Shown here in pieces: positions 23,483 to 33,600 of a DNA stretch of 43,773 nt (position 1 is the stretch's first letter; every line of letters starts with the position of its first letter). Origin of the DNA: an uncultured Chitinophaga sp. (GTDB lineage Bacteria; Bacteroidota; Bacteroidia; Chitinophagales; Chitinophagaceae); assembly GCF_946479755.1 (NCBI RefSeq), contig NZ_CAMLHC010000047.1, positions 1 through 43,773 on the forward strand, given 5' to 3'. The translations under genes were made by a program, and so were the position numbers. Under the pieces are notes generated by a model. It was not told the DNA's origin. It was given only the letters and a program-made list of their open reading frames with translations, and ran no database searches.

Positions 23483-25957
23483 ATGCAAGACCTGCGTAAA
23501 TACATCTTTTACACAACGAATAAAGAACTGGAAATCCAGGACTCCAACGGAGAAATCAACGAACTACCGGATGACATCTTCCTGCAATATCCCCACGCAG
23601 AACATGCCACGCTCCATGTCAAAAATATGACCGAACTGCCCGGTTCCATTTATTCCCTGAAACAGCTGAAGTCCATCAATATTTCATGGTCCAAAATAAA
23701 AACGCTGCCGGCAGAAATCGTCCAGTTCCAACAGTTGGAAAGCATCCGGCTCAACAACGGCAATATGGATGTCAACAAAGCATTACTATTGCTGGCACAA
23801 CTTCCGATGCTGCGCTCAATTGACCTGAGCAACTGGCGGGGCAACGCTTTCCCGGACAATCTGAAGCTGCTGAAACACCTGACACACCTGACGATTCACA
23901 ATGATAAAATGACCGGGGCTATCCCGCAAATCATGGCGCTGCTGGCAACCTTGCCGGACCTGCAGGAGCTGGAGATCACCGTTACCGGAGATGATTATTA
24001 CCAGTTGTTATCCCTGCAACATATGCCGCTGCTGGACAAACTCCGTAAGATCGAGATTCGCTACAATGGCCTCTGGCGCTCCGAACCGCACAGAACACCT
24101 TTGTGCGTGGCCACCACCCGCCGGGTACAGATACATTATGCTTTCAGAGAAACATTGCCGGAATTCCGGCTAAAAGTAAAAGGCAAAAACTACAACGACC
24201 AGCAGTTACAGTTGTTGTTTGGTATCCACCTGAAGGCAATCCCGGCAATCAATGCATTGCTGCCAAACGCACTGACCAACGCCATTGCCGCACAACAGCA
24301 TCCCGGTCTGTATTTGCTGGCAAGGCCTAAAGGGGAAAGCCAGAAAGCCATCAATGAAAAGCTGGAACGGCATGGCATTACTGCCAACAACAAACAAACA
24401 GGCAGCAATACGATTGTGGTCATCGGTACCAATACCACCATGGAAGACCTGATGCCCTTACTGGATGCCGGCTGCCAGGTGATCACCACTGACCAGCTCA
24501 ATGAGGTGCTGATCAACAAAGATGATCACTGGCTGCTGCAGGATGACAACGAAGCCGCCAACACCCAGCTGTTGCGCCTCTTTACCTCCAACGACCCGGA
24601 CAACTACCAGCTGGCCTTTGAGATCATCGAAACCGGCGGCGCCAACAAAATCATCCAGACACTGCTGGCCGTGGTGATGCTGGCTCACCCGGATAAAACG
24701 ATCCATAAAAAAGCGGAGAAGCTGTATGATAAATACGGTTCCCAGGCATTCCGGCAGCACATAAAAAACAACAAAATGTCCTTGCGTGTAGGCGGCAACG
24801 TGAGTTCAAAGCTGCAACGCGTCGTATCCAACAAAGATGTGGACGAAGTGATGTTCCGCCTGATGTACCAGCTGGTGGCCGGCACCAACAATAACATCAG
24901 CAAAGTAAAGGCAGATTCCTTCAGCATGAAAGGTATTGAAAACATCACGCTCCCGCCGGAAATAGCCTTTTTCTCACAGATCGTCCACTGGGATTTCGAA
25001 AATTGCAAAGGCTTCGATATAGCTACAGCCATTCCCATTTTTGCGGAGATGCCTGGTGTAAAACATCTGCGGCTCAACGGCTGTCATATCGAGATCCCTG
25101 CTTCCATCGGTACACTCACGCAACTGCATACGTTACACATAGCGCACAACACGCTGACGGCGGAAGATTCACTGCAATCGCTGGTTCACCTGAAATCACT
25201 GGATGTTACCGGCGTAAAACTAAAAAACTGGGACTGGTTAAAATCATTGAAAAACCTGATGGGGCTGATGATAAGCAACAATCAGCTGACAGCCATTCCC
25301 GAAGCGGTGTTTGACATGCAGCAACTGATCCTGCTCGAAGCCCGTAACAACAAGCTGACCGCCGTTCCCGAAGCGTTGACACGTCTACCGAAGCTGGACC
25401 AGCTGGATTTCAGCAGCAACCTGATCACTACATTTCCCTATTTCCTGGGGAAATACAAATTATCTGAACTGCTGCTGCGCTCCAATAAAATACAGGAAGT
25501 AGCTACCTCTCAACTGGCCACAGTTTCAGGCGGGCAACCAATAGCATGGGAAAAACTGGACCTGTCGCGCAACCAGCTGTCTTCCTTTGAAATGACCCAC
25601 TGTGAGTTCACCACGCGCGTATTGGACATCTCACATAACCAGCTGACGGAGTTACACCCGTCCATTTTCAACGCACCGCTGACCGATTTTTATGGTCATC
25701 ACAACCAGATCGCCGAGCTGCCGCCTATTAACAAAGGCACCCGCTTTGGTGATTTCTGGATGCAAAACAACCGGTTGACTGAATTACCCGTGCAAATCGC
25801 ACACATCTTTATCAACAATGCGGATTTCAGCAACAACCAGATCAGTAAGATCCATCCTGACTTTAACTCACATGCCGCCGGCAGTTATGCCAGGTGGTAT
25901 TGGAAAATGCAGAATAATCCCCTGCCCCCGGGTAAAAATGGTAGTTTTTCCATCTAA
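23483..25957 (+). CDS. Large leucine-rich-repeat protein with BRCT-like insert, function unknown
   Basis: An 824-residue cytoplasmic protein (no signal peptide). Leucine-rich repeats occupy about 25-190 and again about 480-790, with units such as 'LMISNNQLTAIPEAVF' and 'LLEARNNKLTAVPEAL'. The middle differs. Residues ~273-345 (HPGLYLLARP...LERHGITANN...NTIVVIGTN...GCQVITTDQLNEVLI) resemble a BRCT fold. Residues ~360-430 (LLRLFTSNDPDNYQLAFEII...) are helical with a short motif seen in other Bacteroidota repeat proteins. It lies 4 bp after the MoxR ATPase and before a strong terminator, making it the third gene of the operon. It could be the recognition or scaffold subunit; this is inference. 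Confidence 0.85.
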   Translation: MQDLRKYIFYTTNKELEIQDSNGEINELPDDIFLQYPHAEHATLHVKNMTELPGSIYSLKQLKSINISWSKIKTLPAEIVQFQQLESIRLNNGNMDVNKALLLLAQLPMLRSIDLSNWRGNAFPDNLKLLKHLTHLTIHNDKMTGAIPQIMALLATLPDLQELEITVTGDDYYQLLSLQHMPLLDKLRKIEIRYNGLWRSEPHRTPLCVATTRRVQIHYAFRETLPEFRLKVKGKNYNDQQLQLLFGIHLKAIPAINALLPNALTNAIAAQQHPGLYLLARPKGESQKAINEKLERHGITANNKQTGSNTIVVIGTNTTMEDLMPLLDAGCQVITTDQLNEVLINKDDHWLLQDDNEAANTQLLRLFTSNDPDNYQLAFEIIETGGANKIIQTLLAVVMLAHPDKTIHKKAEKLYDKYGSQAFRQHIKNNKMSLRVGGNVSSKLQRVVSNKDVDEVMFRLMYQLVAGTNNNISKVKADSFSMKGIENITLPPEIAFFSQIVHWDFENCKGFDIATAIPIFAEMPGVKHLRLNGCHIEIPASIGTLTQLHTLHIAHNTLTAEDSLQSLVHLKSLDVTGVKLKNWDWLKSLKNLMGLMISNNQLTAIPEAVFDMQQLILLEARNNKLTAVPEALTRLPKLDQLDFSSNLITTFPYFLGKYKLSELLLRSNKIQEVATSQLATVSGGQPIAWEKLDLSRNQLSSFEMTHCEFTTRVLDISHNQLTELHPSIFNAPLTDFYGHHNQIAELPPINKGTRFGDFWMQNNRLTELPVQIAHIFINNADFSNNQISKIHPDFNSHAAGSYARWYWKMQNNPLPPGKNGSFSI

Positions 25958-25960
25958 ATA

Positions 25961-25993
25961 AAAAGAGCGGACCTTCTGATGGCCCGCTCTTTT
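25961..25993. terminator. Bidirectional terminator between LRR and phosphoesterase genes
   Basis: A perfect 10-bp inverted repeat (AAAAGAGCGG / CCGCTCTTTT) with a 13-base loop provides a T-run on both strands. It ends the plus-strand LRR operon and the minus-strand phosphoesterase gene. Confidence 0.85.
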
Positions 25994-26009
25994 CATATAT
26001 TCCTTACGT

Positions 26010-27866
26010 TTAGTAACCGATACAAGCCAGTTTCCCGTCCATGGTGCTCACCAGCACTTTCCTGTCGCCGATAGGCAACACAGCATTTACCAGGCAGTTC
26101 GACAGTTTATGTTTCCATAACAGCGTATAGTCTTTCCGGTTAACCGCATACACTACGCCGGAGTGGGTGGGCGTGAAGATAACGCCATCGCGCTCTACCG
26201 CCGCAGCGGGGTTCAGTTCATAGCCCATTTCGATGGGTGATTTCCATAGCAGTTGCATAGTATCAGCCGTAGCAGACACGCCATACAGGTTGCCATCCAT
26301 CGTTTTGATGAAAGTCTGGCTGCTATCTGCCGCCAGCCCGATGGATTCACGCATTCTCACGCCCGGAACGGTTTTGCGCCAGATCACATTGCCGGTCTGG
26401 CTGTCGAAGGCCGTCATGTAGCGGTCAGGCGCCACGATGAACACTTTGTTCTGCGCGCCCACCGGGTAGCAGGCTGCCGGGGAGAACATGCGGTTGGATG
26501 CGCCGTTGTTCCATTTCCATTTCAGCGTGCCGGTAGTGGCATCGAGGGCGTAGAAATCGTTGCCCCAGCTACCGAAGTATACGTTGCCCTGGTATACCAG
26601 GGGCTTATCTTCCACAAAGCCTTTCACGCCTGTGAATTCCCATACCAGTTTGCCGGTAGCGACGTTAATAGCCCGGAAATGCCCGTCAGACCCGCCGATA
26701 TAGGCGATACCGTTAGCCATCTGCGCGCTGGCCACTACCGGTTTGCCCGTTTCGAAGCGCCAGCGTTGTTTTCCGTTGGAAGCCCGGATACAGTAGATAT
26801 AGTGATCGGAAGAAGCCACTACGATATTATCTCCATCCGCTACCGGGGTGGCATATACTTTACCGCCGGTTTTGAAGGTCCATTTCTTTTTGCCGTTGGC
26901 GGCCTGCAGCGCGTATACCTCGCCGGCAGTATTGGTGGAGATCACCAGGTTTTTGACCAGCGCCATACCGGAACCGATATCGCTGTTGTCCTGGAACGTC
27001 CAGAGGGCTTTCACTGCGGGGAACGAGTCGTTCATAGCGTAGGACGGGCGTTCAAACGGAGCGGCATCATAACGGGCATGGTGGCTTTTTAGCGGTTGGG
27101 CCGTCCACTGCCGGTTTTTACCGATCAGCGGTGTCCTTTCTTCAAAAGTAGCCTGTCCGTTGGCCACCGTGATGATGTTGTAACCGCCGATACTGTCTTT
27201 TGCACGCAGGTTGGAGCGGCACATTACGCCGGGAATATTTTCGAAATCGAAGGTTTTGTTGGCATGACCGTGGCCGCAGAGGATCAGTTGGATGTTGTGT
27301 TGTTTCAGGCGGTCGAGCGCTTCGTACCAGTTATTGAGGTCTGCGTTTTGCGGGTAGTGGTTGATATAGATAATGGGTGTGGTAGTGTCTTTTGTTTTCA
27401 GCAAATTATCGAGCCATACCACATTTTCGCGGGGCACCTGTCCGGGGCCCATGCGCATGTTGGGGCCGCAGTTGGTACCGATAAACCAGTAACCCTCATG
27501 TTTAAACGAAAATGTTTCGTTGCCGAATACGCGGCGGAAACTGTTACCGCCGCTTTCAGACCATTTGGTGTCGTGGTTTCCGGGAATGATGTACCAGGGT
27601 TTGTTGAGGCTGTCGAGCAGCCGTTTAGCGAGTTTCAGTTCTTCATCCGCGCCGAATTCGGTGATGTCTCCCGAGATGATCACAAAAGCGATGGAAGGGT
27701 CCTGGTTGATGTCGGCAACGCTGCGCTGCACGTCTTCAGCAGCATGATCGCTGCCCACGTGGATGTCTGTCATCAGCGCAAATTTGAAAGCGTTTTGGGC
27801 CATCGTCACTGTCCGGCATAGGATAAGCACCGCCACGGTGCTCAGCAGGAAAAAATGTTTCATCAT
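26010..27866 (-). CDS. Secreted metallophosphoesterase fused to PQQ-type beta-propeller
   Basis: A 618-residue exported protein. A signal peptide (about 1-23, ending near TMAQ) is followed by a calcineurin-like phosphoesterase with full metal motifs: DIH (D34, H36), GD (D67), GNHD (97-99), NH (H170) and GHGH (H199, H201). From about residue 280 to the end there are repeated beta-propeller blades such as 'GEVYALQAANGKKKWTFKTGGKVYATPVADGD' and 'HYIYCIRASNGKQRWRFETGKPVVASAQM', the PQQ-like repeat. The combination suggests phosphodiester or phosphomonoester cleavage at the cell envelope with the propeller as binding platform. Its ATG directly follows the stop of the AI-2E-family gene, so they are co-transcribed. 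An ATG one codon downstream is equally possible. Confidence 0.92.
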   Translation of the reverse strand: MMKHFFLLSTVAVLILCRTVTMAQNAFKFALMTDIHVGSDHAAEDVQRSVADINQDPSIAFVIISGDITEFGADEELKLAKRLLDSLNKPWYIIPGNHDTKWSESGGNSFRRVFGNETFSFKHEGYWFIGTNCGPNMRMGPGQVPRENVVWLDNLLKTKDTTTPIIYINHYPQNADLNNWYEALDRLKQHNIQLILCGHGHANKTFDFENIPGVMCRSNLRAKDSIGGYNIITVANGQATFEERTPLIGKNRQWTAQPLKSHHARYDAAPFERPSYAMNDSFPAVKALWTFQDNSDIGSGMALVKNLVISTNTAGEVYALQAANGKKKWTFKTGGKVYATPVADGDNIVVASSDHYIYCIRASNGKQRWRFETGKPVVASAQMANGIAYIGGSDGHFRAINVATGKLVWEFTGVKGFVEDKPLVYQGNVYFGSWGNDFYALDATTGTLKWKWNNGASNRMFSPAACYPVGAQNKVFIVAPDRYMTAFDSQTGNVIWRKTVPGVRMRESIGLAADSSQTFIKTMDGNLYGVSATADTMQLLWKSPIEMGYELNPAAAVERDGVIFTPTHSGVVYAVNRKDYTLLWKHKLSNCLVNAVLPIGDRKVLVSTMDGKLACIGY

Positions 27867-28946
27867 TTATTCTTTAGGTGCATAGTATTTGGTTTTTTCC
27901 AGCCAGGAGTTAAAGACAGTATAGAACACCGCCAGGATAATGGCGCCTTTGAACATGCCGGTGAATCCCCAGGCGATCATGCCGCCGATAACTCCGAGGA
28001 AAAGCACAAGAAACGGAAGTTTTCCGCTTTTTGCAATGAGCACCGGTTTTAAAACGCCGTCCAGTATTAAAACGCCGGCGCCATAGATGGCCAGGAAGAT
28101 GGCCCAGCCGGTGTTTCCCTGTATCGCCATCCAGATGACGAGGGGTATCCACACCCATAGCGGACCCACCTGTATGAGCACCAGGAAGTAGACAACGGCG
28201 GCCAGCGCCAATGCGAAAGGGATGCCGGCTATTTTGAAACCTATCCACGAAACGACGGCAGCGGCCAGTGCTGTGCCCATTACGCCGATGGAAACACCTT
28301 TTACCGCCTGTGCGGTAGCTGCCAGCAGGGCGTAGCCGTCTTTGTCGCCGAACATGTGGGTCATGGTGGCGCGCACGGGCCGCATCAGCCGGTCACCGCT
28401 GACCAGGAAAATAGCGGAAACGATAATGCCCAACACTACCTGCAGTGCCATCCCGAGGATGCCCACGCCTGTCGTCACCACACGATGAATACTGTGCATG
28501 ATCTGCCGTTCGTAGATCCCGGCTGTTTCCCTGGGCCGCAACTGCAGCTCATGCCAGAACTGCGACACCTCTTTCCCTACCAGCGGCAGGTTAGTGATCC
28601 ATACCGGCAAGTCCGGGATACCTTCATCTTTTGCAGATTCCAGCCAGTAACCGATTTCTTTCAGGTGGTCGTTCACCGTGGAAACCGCATAGGCAAACGG
28701 CAACGCCACCACAGCCACCAGCAGGATGGAATAGATAACGGCGGTCAACTTGCGCCGCCCTCCCAGCCACACCACGGCTTTTTCGTACAGGCCAAACAGC
28801 GACACGGAAAAAATAATAGCAAAAGTGAAGACGCCGAAAAAGACCTTCAGTACGTCGTACAAGGCATACATGAGCCCGAGCAGCAACAGCAGCACGATGA
28901 TCGTTTCTATGATCCTCCGGGAGGTGGATGGTATTCGGGTGCTCAT
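27867..28946 (-). CDS. AI-2E family / PerM-type membrane protein
   Basis: A 359-residue polytopic membrane protein of the AI-2E transporter (PerM/UPF0118) family. It has two N-terminal TMs ('IIETIIVLLLLLGLMYALYDVLKVFFGVFTFAIIFSVSLF') and a soluble helical region. A C-terminal TM bundle contains 'MGTALAAAVVSWIGFKIAGIPFALALAAVVYFLVLIQVGPLWVWIPLVIW' and 'LFLGVIGGMIAWGFTGMFKGAIILAVFYTV', matching the family's conserved glycine-rich end. Members export autoinducer-2 or exchange ions; which one applies cannot be told. The ATG at 28946 is chosen over an in-frame start 60 bases upstream because it places the first TM normally. It overlaps none of its neighbours and leads straight into the phosphoesterase gene. 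Confidence 0.9.
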   Translation of the reverse strand: MSTRIPSTSRRIIETIIVLLLLLGLMYALYDVLKVFFGVFTFAIIFSVSLFGLYEKAVVWLGGRRKLTAVIYSILLVAVVALPFAYAVSTVNDHLKEIGYWLESAKDEGIPDLPVWITNLPLVGKEVSQFWHELQLRPRETAGIYERQIMHSIHRVVTTGVGILGMALQVVLGIIVSAIFLVSGDRLMRPVRATMTHMFGDKDGYALLAATAQAVKGVSIGVMGTALAAAVVSWIGFKIAGIPFALALAAVVYFLVLIQVGPLWVWIPLVIWMAIQGNTGWAIFLAIYGAGVLILDGVLKPVLIAKSGKLPFLVLFLGVIGGMIAWGFTGMFKGAIILAVFYTVFNSWLEKTKYYAPKE

Positions 28947-29020
28947 ATATGAAAGTGGGTTTATGTCGGATACGATCAATTTACTAAAAGATCGGGTAAT
29001 AAGCAATGATCTGCCGGAGA

Positions 29021-29060
29021 TAACAAAAACCGCCCCGGAAACAAGGCTGCTTCCAGGGCG
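29021..29060 (-). terminator. Terminator of the FecR-SusC-SusD operon
   Basis: On the minus strand a 10-bp stem (CGCCCTGGAA / TTCCGGGGCG, one G-T pair, 10-base loop) is followed by GTTTTTGTT. It lies 27 bases after the SusD stop. Confidence 0.8.
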
Positions 29061-29087
29061 ATTGTCTTAGACTGGCGTTAGGATCAC

Positions 29088-30608
29088 TTACCAGGTATAT
29101 CCGGGATTTTGCGAAAGTCCGGGTGCATTCTGTATTTCAGCCGGAGGAATGAACAACAGCAGCCTGGCATCGGACCATGGCTGCTTTTCCGGGATAACTC
29201 CCAGTACCTGCGCTGCCCTGCCAGTGCGTTTAAGATCAAACCACCGATGTCCCCATTCTGCAAACAGTTCTATGCGTCGCTCCTGCATAACGGCATCCAG
29301 CACAGCCGCCATGCCCGTTGCGTTGATAGCGGGAAGTCCTGCCCGCGAACGGATGATGTTCAGATCGGCCACAGCACCGGCAAGATTACCGGTATGCACC
29401 CGGGCTTCCGCCCGTATCAGGTATTGTTCGGCTAGGCGTAATACGGTATAATACGGCGGCGGCGCCTCTCCTGTCAAAACCACCCGCTGATATTTAGCAG
29501 CAAACCGGTATTTTTTGCCGTTCCAGGGCGCGGCCAACGGGATGGTGAGGCTGTCCGTCCATTTGTCCAGCCGTTTGTCGCCAGGCTCAAATGCCTGTAC
29601 CAGCCGGTCTGTCATGGTAAAAGCGGGAATAAACATATAGCTGTATTCTCCGAACATCGCAGGGTCCAGCATCATTTCCTGCGTTGCAGGGTCCAGCATG
29701 GACAAGCTGGCCTGTGGCATCAGCAGCCGCGGTTCTTCCATTACGGGAGAAACGGTTCCCTCCGTGGAATGTTTCATCTGCCAGATAGCTTCAGGGCTGG
29801 AGGGACCGAAGGTATTTTCCAGGCTGGCCAGGCTGAAAGCGCCGCTGTTGATCACAGCGTCTGCCTGGGCGGTGGCCTCTGCCCACTTTTCCCGGTACAG
29901 GTAATGCCTCGCCAGCAAAGCCATGGCAGCGTATCTGTTAGGCCTCAGCTTCTCTCCTTTCGTTACCGCGAAATTGTCCGGCAGCAGCTGCGAAGCTGCC
30001 GCCAGGTCTGCCGTGATCTGCTCCTGCACTTTCTCTATCGGCTGCCGCCGCTGTGCGGCTTCCTCCATGACTTTAGTAGACAGCGGCATCGGCACATCAC
30101 CAAAATTAACGGTCAGGTAGAGGTAACAAAAGGCGCGTGCAAACCGGCACTCCCCTTCCGCCTGACGGCGGATGCTGTCTGTAATGGCTGGCGACGTAGT
30201 TGTCTGCAACCCCTCCAGGATGGAGTTGGACAGATAAACAGCCCTATAGGCGCAATTCCAGAAAAGCGGTTGTACCAACTCATTAGAGAGCAACAGCTTA
30301 TTGGTAAAAAACTGGTAGTCTGCCGCGTTGGAAGCGCCGGCATAAGGGACCAGCTCGTCGGCCATCAGTCCGCCGTAAACGGTCATATGCCCGTTACTGA
30401 AAGCAGGCGTACCAGTGTTGGTCATCAATGTAAAATAGATACCTGAAAGGGCGGCGGTAATCTTGTCCGGGTCGTTGAACACAACGCCGGTATTCACCGA
30501 ATCTATCGGCGGATCTATTTCTATCAGCTTCTTACATCCGCCGGCGATCAGCAACAGGACGAAAAACAACATGGTGACAGTACTGCGTGTATGCGTCAGG
30601 TTTACCAT
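29088..30608 (-). CDS. SusD/RagB-family nutrient-binding outer-membrane lipoprotein
   Basis: A 506-residue surface lipoprotein that caps the SusC channel. The signal peptide ends in AGGC (Cys25). SusD signature regions are visible: 'GVVFNDPDKITAALSGIYFTLM', 'NCAYRAVYLSNSILEGLQ', 'QAEGECRFARAFCYLYLTVNFGDVPM', 'RPNRYAAMALLARHYLYREKWAEATAQADAVI', and a C-terminal 'LIRAEARVHTGNLAGAVADLNIIRSRAGLP...AVMQERRIELFAEWGHRWFDLKR'. The frame continues upstream into the SusC gene, but the ATG at 30608 gives the lipoprotein signal. It starts 13 bases after the SusC stop. The ligand (glycan or peptide) is unknown; adjacent proteases point to peptides. Confidence 0.95.
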   Translation of the reverse strand: MVNLTHTRSTVTMLFFVLLLIAGGCKKLIEIDPPIDSVNTGVVFNDPDKITAALSGIYFTLMTNTGTPAFSNGHMTVYGGLMADELVPYAGASNAADYQFFTNKLLLSNELVQPLFWNCAYRAVYLSNSILEGLQTTTSPAITDSIRRQAEGECRFARAFCYLYLTVNFGDVPMPLSTKVMEEAAQRRQPIEKVQEQITADLAAASQLLPDNFAVTKGEKLRPNRYAAMALLARHYLYREKWAEATAQADAVINSGAFSLASLENTFGPSSPEAIWQMKHSTEGTVSPVMEEPRLLMPQASLSMLDPATQEMMLDPAMFGEYSYMFIPAFTMTDRLVQAFEPGDKRLDKWTDSLTIPLAAPWNGKKYRFAAKYQRVVLTGEAPPPYYTVLRLAEQYLIRAEARVHTGNLAGAVADLNIIRSRAGLPAINATGMAAVLDAVMQERRIELFAEWGHRWFDLKRTGRAAQVLGVIPEKQPWSDARLLLFIPPAEIQNAPGLSQNPGYTW

Positions 30609-30621
30609 AAATAACTTTGCT

Positions 30622-33600
30622 TTAGAAGGATATATTACAGCCCAGCGTAACGGTACGGGTACTGGGAATACCGCCCCGGATATCAGGGTCAACACCTGCC
30701 TTGTAGTTGGTCAGCAGCAACAGGTTGTCTGCACTCAGGTTGAACACCACCTGCGACAGGCGGGCTTTGGCCACCCTGGCGGCAGGCATGGCCCATCCCA
30801 GCCGCAGGCCATTCATCCGCAGGATGTTCACCATTTCATAGTTGGCGTCTGAGTTGGAAAAACGTTCTGCCTCCGGCGTAGACACCGCCGTCAGGGGAGG
30901 CAGCAAACCGCCGGGCCTGTCCGGCGCCCATTGCCGCTCCCACTGCCAGTAGCTCATATTCCTGGGCTCCGGCCCCCACAGGTTGTATCCGATGGGCTTG
31001 TTGACACGCTGAAAGCTGAAAGCGGGATTGATGCTCCAGTTCTTGTACTGAAAAGTTGTCTGAAAGCCACCACTGAAGCGGGGATTCATATCCAGGTACA
31101 CGACGCGGTCGTCGTCTGCCGTTCCCGGCGCAACGCTATAATTGACGTTGATCCTCCCGTCGTGATTGGCGTCGAGATAATAGCCTTCGCCCGTGGCAGG
31201 GTCCCTGCCGAGGAAATGAAAGACCGCCTGGTTGTTCAGCGGTTCGCCAATCCTGTACAGCGTGGCATATGGCGACAATTCCAGCCCGGGGTACGACAAC
31301 AGCTTATTGGACTGCAGGTTAACGTTAGCGCTGATGTTCCAGTTAATATTTTTCGTTTTCAGGACCGCGGCGGTAACCATAAAGTCCCATCCGGCGTTCT
31401 GTACATTCGCCACAGAGTTTGCTGTAATGGTATTAAAACCGGTGAATAACGGTAACGGGTACCCCAGCAGCTGGTTGTCGCAGCGGTTACGGTACCAGTC
31501 GGCCACCACATTGATTTTATCCCAGAGACTGAATTCCAGTGCCAGTTCCAGCTTTTTATTCGTTTGCCAGTGAAACTGATCGTTGGCGACAAGTGTTTCC
31601 ATCAGGGGCGCCACACCATTGTATAGCAGGGGGAAGGTCTTGATCCCGTTGGTGTACTGTGGGTAAGCCCACTGCGACAGGTACTGATAGTCTCCGACGC
31701 CGTCACTTCCGGTGAGACCGTAGCTTCCCCGCAGTTTGAGAAAAGTCAGCAGTTTCGGCAGAAAGGCTTGTGCCCAGGGTTCTTCTGTAACGATCCATCC
31801 GGCAGCCACGGCCCAGAAATCCCCAAACTGTTTTCCCGGACCAAACCGGCTGCTGCCATCCCGCCGGCCGCTCAGGCTCAGCATATACCGCTCTGCCAGG
31901 TTGTAATCCACCGAACCGAAAATACCGACGTACTTATACTGCCCGCTGTTATTTTTTACCTGCAGCGAAGGAGCTGCCGCCAGGGCATTGATCATATCGT
32001 CACTGAGGTAGTTCATCCCGGACGTATAAGTTGTTTTCGTGGTATTGGCCTGGTAGGTACCTCCCGCCAGTACATTCACCACGCCGTTGCCTACGGACTT
32101 ATTCCAGCGCAGCTGTGGCTCTACAGTCAGGTTGTTAATACTGGTACTGCCCAGTGTATGCGTCCCCGTTGCTTCGCTGCCGCTGACGATCTTAGGTGCT
32201 GCAGCGGCCACCGGGCTTAAATAATCGAGGTTGTTCACGGAAATATTATAACCAATCTGCGTGGCCAGCTCCAACCCTTCCAGCAACGTATAGGCGGCAT
32301 TAAACCCTGCATTGATGCGGTTGGTGGTGGAAACAGAACGTTGCTTTAAACCCTGAAAAGGAAAATTTACATTCGCTCTTTTATAGGCGGCATAATTCAA
32401 TTTCCCGAGGCTGTCGAATGCGTCGGCTTCATGCGGACGAAGGTCACCCTGTCCAGCCGTCGCTCCGAGCCCGGTATTAACAGAATTGATGTACAGCGCA
32501 CTGAAGGAGGACTTAAAGCGGTTGTTCAGGCTACGGTTATCAAGCTTCAGCAATACGCTGGCCGACTGCGCTTTGGTATTTACCGGTGTGATATCCGTTT
32601 GTCGTGTATACGTACCCGATAGCATGTAGGAACTACTGGCAGTGCCGCCTGACAACCGGGGGCTGACAGACGTATACAGACCGGTGCCCCCATACATATA
32701 CCGCTGCCAATCGGTGTACCGGGTCGTGTCCATCACAAACAGTTCCGGCGCATATCCCGGCTGACCGGGCACCCTAGAGGGCGTAAGACCGCTGTTGGCA
32801 TATGCCTCCCGGCGCATCGACAGGTAATCCTGTGTGTTCAGGTAAGGCTGGTATTTCACCGCTGCTTTAACACCCTGCGACATATTCAGGGAGAAAAGGT
32901 TTTTTCCCTGTTTAATTTTTTTTGTGGTGATAAGAATAACGCCATTGGCCCCCCGGCTGCCATAGATGGCGGTGGCGCCAGCGTCTTTCAGCACTTCGAT
33001 GGATTCGATGTCGTTTACGCTGAGGCCAAACATCAGGCTCAGGCCTATTCCCATTCCCGACTGGTCCAGACCATCAGAGATCAGGTTGTTTTTGCCGTTG
33101 AAAGTACGGAGCCGCGCGGCATCCTGCTGCGACAGGTCCAGTACCGTTTGCGGCACACCGTCGATCACAAACAGCGGATCAGATGAAACAAGGCCGTTGA
33201 TGCCGTTCCGGCCACGCACCTCTATTTTCAATGGCGAGCCGGGTGAGCTGTTTGCCCGCGTGATCTGCAGCCCCGGCACTCTCCCTTCCAGCGCCAGCAA
33301 AGGATTCTGCACAGGCAGGTCCTGCAACTCCCTGCCGGAAATAGTGACGATACTACTGGTATTAAAGCGCTTGCTGGTTACGCCATATGCTTTCACCACC
33401 ACCTTGTCCAGCATATTGTCTGCCGGTTTCATGAAAATGGTGACCGTGGACTTGAGGACGACAGCCTTGTATTTTTCATAGCCAACATAACTCACGATCA
33501 GTTCCTCTCCCGGATACGCGCCTTTCAGCTCAAACTCCCCTTTCTCGTTGGTCAGCGTGGTTTTCTGGCTGTAGGAGGTGGACACAGAAGCATTCTCCAG

